Assembly (NCBI GenBank): GCA_943737045.1
Contig: CALSFV010000087.1
Coordinates: 62,001 to 126,000, forward strand
DNA: 64,000 bases
Source of the DNA: Parapristionchus giblindavisi
Lineage: Eukaryota > Nematoda > Chromadorea > Rhabditida > Diplogasteridae
Direction: 5' to 3'
The notes beneath the pieces are model-generated. The model had not been told where the DNA came from, made no database searches, and saw only the letters and a program-made list of their open reading frames with translations. This document shows positions 59,377 to 64,000 of this stretch, piece by piece (the stretch's first letter is position 1; the number at the start of each line of letters is the position of its first letter). The translations under genes and the position numbers were made by a program.

Positions 59377-62117
59377 TTAAGACCAATCTTTTCTCAGTGC
59401 TACGAAATATACTTCAGTAGTATCTTTGATTGAATGATGGCCAATCTCAGTGTTGATCCTTTTGGGATGAAATATTTGAAGAAATTTTTTTCGCATCAAT
59501 CGATGTTGTGACAACATCAGAATAGGCTCCACATACGCAGATAACGTCGAAATCTCAAATTAAATACATTTGTGCAATATTTTTTGGAAGTATGAAGAAA
59601 GTGTAGTCATGATTTAAACTAATGAGGAAAAAGGTATTTAAAAGTATTGTATATCTTTATGAGCAGAGAAACACTCACAAATCTTACGGACGCTACTCCG
59701 ATTCCAATTAGCTCCGGATTCGAGAAAAGCAGTGATGCGATTACTTCAACAATGAGCTTTAGGACTATCGATATGGAAACTATCGGAATGAGGACTCGTG
59801 TGAGCTCAATCACTTCCTTTACCTTAAATATAATCGTTAAAATATATGTAAGCAATATTATCCCATATTAAGAGACAGTTTGCGTAAGACTCGGGAAACT
59901 CTGGAGGAGGGATAGCACATGCCAAACATTTCGACACAAACTTATGAATCGGGGGTTATCGACCCTGCTGATGAAGATGGACATAGTCATTTTGGCCGCC
60001 GTTGTGTCGCAACACCTGGGCTGGATTACGGTACAATAAAGTCTTCCTAGCGAGTATCATAGATCGGACCGGCGCGACGAGAGGAACGATGTATTTTGAG
60101 CCCTTACCTCCGTTGATAAGGATACTATTGCCTCGTTATAGTGATTTGCATACAAGTTTTGTTTTGTTTTTTAGACAAGTTTTGAGGGTATCGAAAATTT
60201 TGACCTGTGCTAACCCTTGTTCGACTCTTACTCTAACAGCCTTTTAAGGCAGTCTTCTTGAATTTTTTGGCTATGATTGATAGATAGTGCCATGGCTTTT
60301 AACCAGGGCACGTATCTTCTAAGAATTATATGAACGAGAATGAATACAATTTTCAAAAATGAGAATATGGTATAATGTTCGCAAATTACCTGATATCGCA
60401 CGTTAAGATTCACTTTGGAAAACGTCGTATTGTAATAATGACTACTTTGCCTGTGGCAAATCAGAAGAAGCTGACAATCAAAAGATGTATATTTTTGTTT
60501 GTTGGCTTACATGAACTCACCAGTAAACAGAATATCTCCGTCATGGTTACAAAAAGAACTGAGATAAGTCGTCGCAAGTCCTCTGAAATGTGTAAATAAT
60601 AATTTCGAAATGTAAATAAATGCACATGAAACTGATTAAACTTGAATTTCGTGCCCAAGAATTGTTTTAAATAACTTACCATATTGTAGTAGAAGTAGTT
60701 CTCGTGTAACAAGTATTATCTGAACAAAGCGTGGTTAATTTTTAATTTTTAAACTTTTATGTATTTTCTCCAGATAACGTCATTCGTACTTAAGATTTCA
60801 CCGAAACTTTGCATACATTTTCCCGAAATTGAATTCCACATTTAGATATTTCATAAAGGTATAAAGACTAACCATGGATGAAAGTGAAATAAACAAAAAC
60901 AACGACAATCGGAGACAGTTGTTTTGGAATAAATCGGGAATGAAACATAATAGGAGTCGTTCTATACTGAGAATGAATAATGATGAGGCTGATATGAGAT
61001 ATGCGGATTGATGGATCATTATCAATGGGAAGAATAACACTGAAAATAAATGGAATCACATTAATGGATAGATTGTGGGATTTTTAGGCCAGTAACTTTT
61101 TAAAATTATTTTAATGTAGAGAATCTCAACTTTATTAGTTGTTTTGTCAATCTGCGCAAACACAGAGGAAATACTTACTATCTATGGTTTCTTGCCCTAA
61201 ACACTCACTGTAAGACTTATATTCACTTTTGTTCAGCCTCTGTAATAGCGATTAGGGCTGGCTATCGCGTTGTGGATTTGAATAGCCAACTCTAATAGCG
61301 AGGCTGCGATGAAAAAAAACAGCAAATGTTTCGCGCGCCGCATGGAATTGAACCAGCGACGGGAGGGCGAAGATATGATCCTCGTTCCAACAACATGCTT
61401 TTTTTTGGTTTTCCGGACTACATGTACGTACGTACTTCCCTTATAAGGCTTTTTCTGCGAGTGTATTGTTGCATTTTTTTAAATGTCAATACCAAAAACC
61501 TACACTGATTAGGTCCTACGTGTTGATTATGTGCTCGTGTCCACTCCGCTATGAGTATTTGACACAATGACAGCATAAACAACCCAACAGAATTAATGCA
61601 AAGAATAATTCTGAAATACTGAAACTTTATTTATTTTGAATACCGTCTGGATAATTTAGAATACTCAGGGTTTAGCGAAACTTAAACCAAATGTGGTCAA
61701 TGAGGAGAATTACTAGCAATGGAATGAATATCGATATGGCTACCTTCATCAACTCTGTTTTCATCTTCAATGTCACCGGCACTTGTAGTGTCGTGGATTG
61801 GAAAACCGAGTTGATATAGTTACCCATATCAAGATATGCCTTCAATGTTCGCCATTTTTGTTACCAATTTTCTCGAATACAAAAAAATCGTAGACTTGAC
61901 GGATATCCAGTCAGAATTTCATACTGATTCAAGTGATATATCACTAACTATACGTAACTCCATGACGAGTTGTTAGAATTCCCTTGAACACTCACTTGCA
62001 TCCAATATGGAGAGGAATAGAAAGAAGAATAATTAAATGAAGAATCGTCAACAGACAAGCAGGAAGGGCAAATATGAACTCTGTCCACGGTAACCATGTT
62101 GGTAAAGCGTCATACAT
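59377..62117 (-). CDS. Sra/Sre-superfamily chemoreceptor, one junction unresolved
   Basis: The start is the ATG at 62117 (MYDALPTWLPWTEF) with helix 1, ending PLHIGC at 61996. Exon 2 (61610-61520) has IILCINSVGLFMLSLCQILI. Exon 3 (about 61038-60875) has LSIERLLLCFIPDLFQNN, the ER motif of the family. Short exons follow near 60720 (IILVTRELLLLQY), 60597 (EDLRRLISVLFVTM), 60455-60388 (FSKVNLNVRYQ) and about 59825-59690 (VKEVIELTRVLIPIV). The last exon (59553-59377) has SAYVEPILMLSQHRLMRKKF, a tail and a TAA. The exon 2/3 phases do not match with the visible donor, and that intron holds repeat sequence (about 61250-61400), so the gene may be damaged there or the donor may be elsewhere. The intron before the VKEVIEL exon holds a foldback-type element. 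Confidence 0.68.
59873..60245. mobile_element. Short foldback-family element in a receptor intron
   Basis: The left end GACAGTTTGCGTAAGACTCG resembles the ends of the 37628-38632 element. The right end, read inverted, is AAGGCTGTTAGAGTAAGAGTCGA. About 370 bp, non-coding. It lies inside an intron of the receptor at 59377-62117. Confidence 0.55.
61331..61395 (-). tRNA. tRNA-like B-box fragment
   Basis: The minus strand has CGCTGGTTCAATTCCATGCGG, which contains a good B box (GGTTCAATTCC). No clear A box is found upstream. It lies next to an inverted TAATAGCGATTAGGGC / TCTAATAGCG pair at 61243-61304. Probably part of a tRNA-derived repeat in a receptor intron. Confidence 0.25.
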
Positions 62118-63058
62118 GACTGCAGTAGATAAATGATGAGATGTTATGTGCGTTGGTAAGGGATCTTTAATTGTGTTGAGAATCCCAAAAGAATTGGGGG
62201 TGAAAATGAACAAACAGACAGACATTGTTAAATAATAATGATACAATAGAGAATCAAGAACCAATTGTCATAGAAATGAGCAATGTTCATTGTGTATAGT
62301 GGTTTGGAGAACCTTTTAGGTGTCAATAGATCATCACAGCATAAAAACATAAAGACTAAATAGATGCAGACATTTAACCAGAATATTGCAGTAGCTGAAT
62401 TGTCAAGCGAATTTAATATGATCTTTGCTTGAAACAGACGACTAAAAGACTTATGGTTATTAGTAATCTTTCATTTATAATAGTTTCAGCGCTACATGAA
62501 TTGTACTTTATTCTCGTATAGTTAAACGGTATGATGTAGGTGCAATACGCGGGTAATTAATGAAATTGTCTATCAAAAGAAATTCCAAGAAACTTACAAC
62601 CCCATTGAGTAAAGGTTCACTGTCTAGAACCATTGGCCGAAACAGTGAGCCTTGAACTTAGGAAAATTACATACTTTATATTGAATTAAGGTACATTTTA
62701 TTAACTCAAAATGCACAACTCTACAATTTTTTAAAAATGAAGAAAGAGGAGGAGTATCTTTTATCCCGTTGCAAAAGCATACTTCAACGTCATGATCGGT
62801 CTTGTCACTCTAGGGATATCCTGTTCACACAATTAAATAGAGAATTTGTCAATGTACGCGTTTAACTCATAGTTACACTCACCACGACGTTACAATGGTG
62901 GTAATAATCGAACACATTTAGTAACTTTTTCGTAAGAGGGTATGCAAAAGTTATTGAATGCGTTAATATGCTCTCTCATTCCTTCTGATTTTGCATATCT
63001 GAAAGCATTTCCCTGCACTGATCGATTCAAATTCCAAATACATGAGAGATATGAGACC
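62118..63058. other. Intergenic, no gene recognised
   Basis: It should contain the upstream region of the receptor starting at 62117. No exon is supported on either strand. Confidence 0.4.
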
Positions 63059-64000
63059 GTTCGCGTAAGACTCGACTAACAATCAACGGTGTATCTAGGT
63101 GCAAAATGAACATACAGTGCTGGCCAATATTCTAACATATTTTGGTTTTTCAGCCATAACTTTCTTCACAGTCAACCGTTTCTTTTCATTTTTTAATATG
63201 TTTGTATAGATGATACTGTGATATAGTGACCCTATTTTTATCGAGATTGGATCACATACAACGGAATAGTAGTCAATTTACGAAAAATGACAATTTTCAG
63301 CGAATTCAGCACCTGGGAATATCGGCCATTGGGGTCACCGGGGCAGCTTGGATTCAGTTCTACGTGTGGAATCTGTGTGCTGAAATGACTGTTGGAAAGT
63401 ATCAAATTGTGGGGTTGATCAGGTTATCGACGATGGAGGCAAGAATCGCAGCCGAAGCTGCTCGGACTTCTCGGCTGCGTTCTTTTCCTTTCTCTTCCTT
63501 CTATCCCTTCACAGCACGCTCCAATACCTCCCATGTGTGCAGGATGATGTTCAGGAAACATGATTCACTATATCCATCCATCTACCGGACCCTACTACGC
63601 TGTAACTAGGCGACCACATGTGGTGGACCAACGCTTGAGACCGTTATCCAGCACCATAACGAAGGCGCGGCGGCGCGTGGCGTAGACCCAGGACATTATT
63701 TTCTTCTCCGAGATGTTCTCGAAGCTGTAGCGATCGTAAATTCCATACATCCGAAACCGGGGACCCATTCCGCGGCGGGAGAAGCATCTCCGAACAAGAA
63801 TCGAAAAGCACGAGTGATAAGGGCCCGCTACCAACTGCTCTGGACCCGCGAGGAGTGATACATGGTGGCCAGGACCGACGACATCGTGCACAATCTCTTC
63901 GGTAGTGACGGTACGAAGTGGTTTCGTCGTCCTACCGGTTTTTTATTCGACCTCAAGCACCATTCCCTCGACGGTCAAGCATATTGGTGGCAGTGTCCTT
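63059..64000. mobile_element. Repeat junction: foldback end plus Tc1-like end, runs off the window
   Basis: 63059-63112 (GACCGTTCGCGTAAGACTCG through GGTGCAAAATGAAC) matches an end of the foldback family at 37628-38632. It is immediately followed at about 63113 by ACAGTGCTGGCCAATATTCT, the characteristic start of many Tc1-type inverted repeats. The sequence to 64000 has GC-richer open frames on both strands (63226-63609 plus, 63595-63891 minus) that I could not identify. A decayed or incomplete Tc1-like element is likely, and its other end is not in the window. Confidence 0.45.

Noticed and set aside
61679..61840. Minus-strand frame ending IPLLVILLIDHIWFKFR
   Set aside because: Hydrophobic and open, but it lies in intron 1 of the receptor, and the exon that fits by phase and homology is at 61610-61520.
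1..64000. CRISPR arrays, bacterial operons or rRNA genes
   Set aside because: No regularly spaced direct repeats with unique spacers, no Shine-Dalgarno-led gene strings and no rRNA-like sequence were seen. Gene structure is spliced and eukaryotic.

Overview
The window looks like nuclear DNA of a nematode, probably a rhabditid. The genes are split into many small exons by introns often only 43-60 nt long, with GT(A/R) donors and TTTCAG-type acceptors. The gene content is nematode-typical: serpentine chemoreceptors, a cuticle collagen with a furin-like box, and a nuclear receptor with the CRACAAFFRR P-box. Most genes were read here by joining exons with matching phases, because single open frames show only fragments.

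Layout. 1-6.3 kb: an Sre-like chemoreceptor (minus, 3' end missing), an intact Srg/Srv-superfamily chemoreceptor (minus) and the first exon of a decayed paralog. 6.35-11.5 kb: a complete nuclear hormone receptor (minus). 12.2-13.1 kb: a purine-rich tract. 13.4-13.9 kb: a MITE copy and a mariner fragment. 14.1-16.4 kb: a cuticle collagen with an unusual Gly/Ala/Ser tail (minus). 17.1-27.66 kb: one 10.56 kb transposon flanked by TA, with terminal inverted repeats of more than 2 kb. It carries two divergent genes, a DD34E Tc1-type transposase and a protein with a probable BEN domain, and it has smaller elements nested in it. 28.5-29.8 kb: a TIMP-like secreted inhibitor with a decayed second copy of exon 1. 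30.7-34.9 kb: an ABCD4-like ABC half-transporter (minus). 36.7-39.5 kb: another Srg/Srv-like receptor (plus) with a 1 kb foldback element in an intron. 40-44.2 kb: a non-LTR retrotransposon remnant, a foldback element with tRNA-like arms and a dead mariner. 44.5-46.5 kb: a Str-superfamily receptor (minus). 48.2-48.8 kb: a Tc1-like remnant. 50.7-51.8 kb: a tiny four-exon gene for a 68-residue single-pass membrane protein. 54.3-56.3 kb and 59.4-62.1 kb: two related Sra/Sre-superfamily receptors (minus). 63.1-64 kb: more repeat DNA.

The chemoreceptors form a loose cluster of four apparently complete or near-complete genes plus remnants. They are interleaved with unrelated housekeeping and secreted-protein genes and with many MITEs, as is common on nematode chromosome arms. 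The best candidate for an undescribed system is the 10.56 kb transposon. Its transposase and BEN-like gene are both open and share a 144 bp intergenic region. Its subterminal regions hold repeated copies of a TACCGTA-type motif that also occurs in a MITE inside the element and in an older MITE copy at 13.4 kb.
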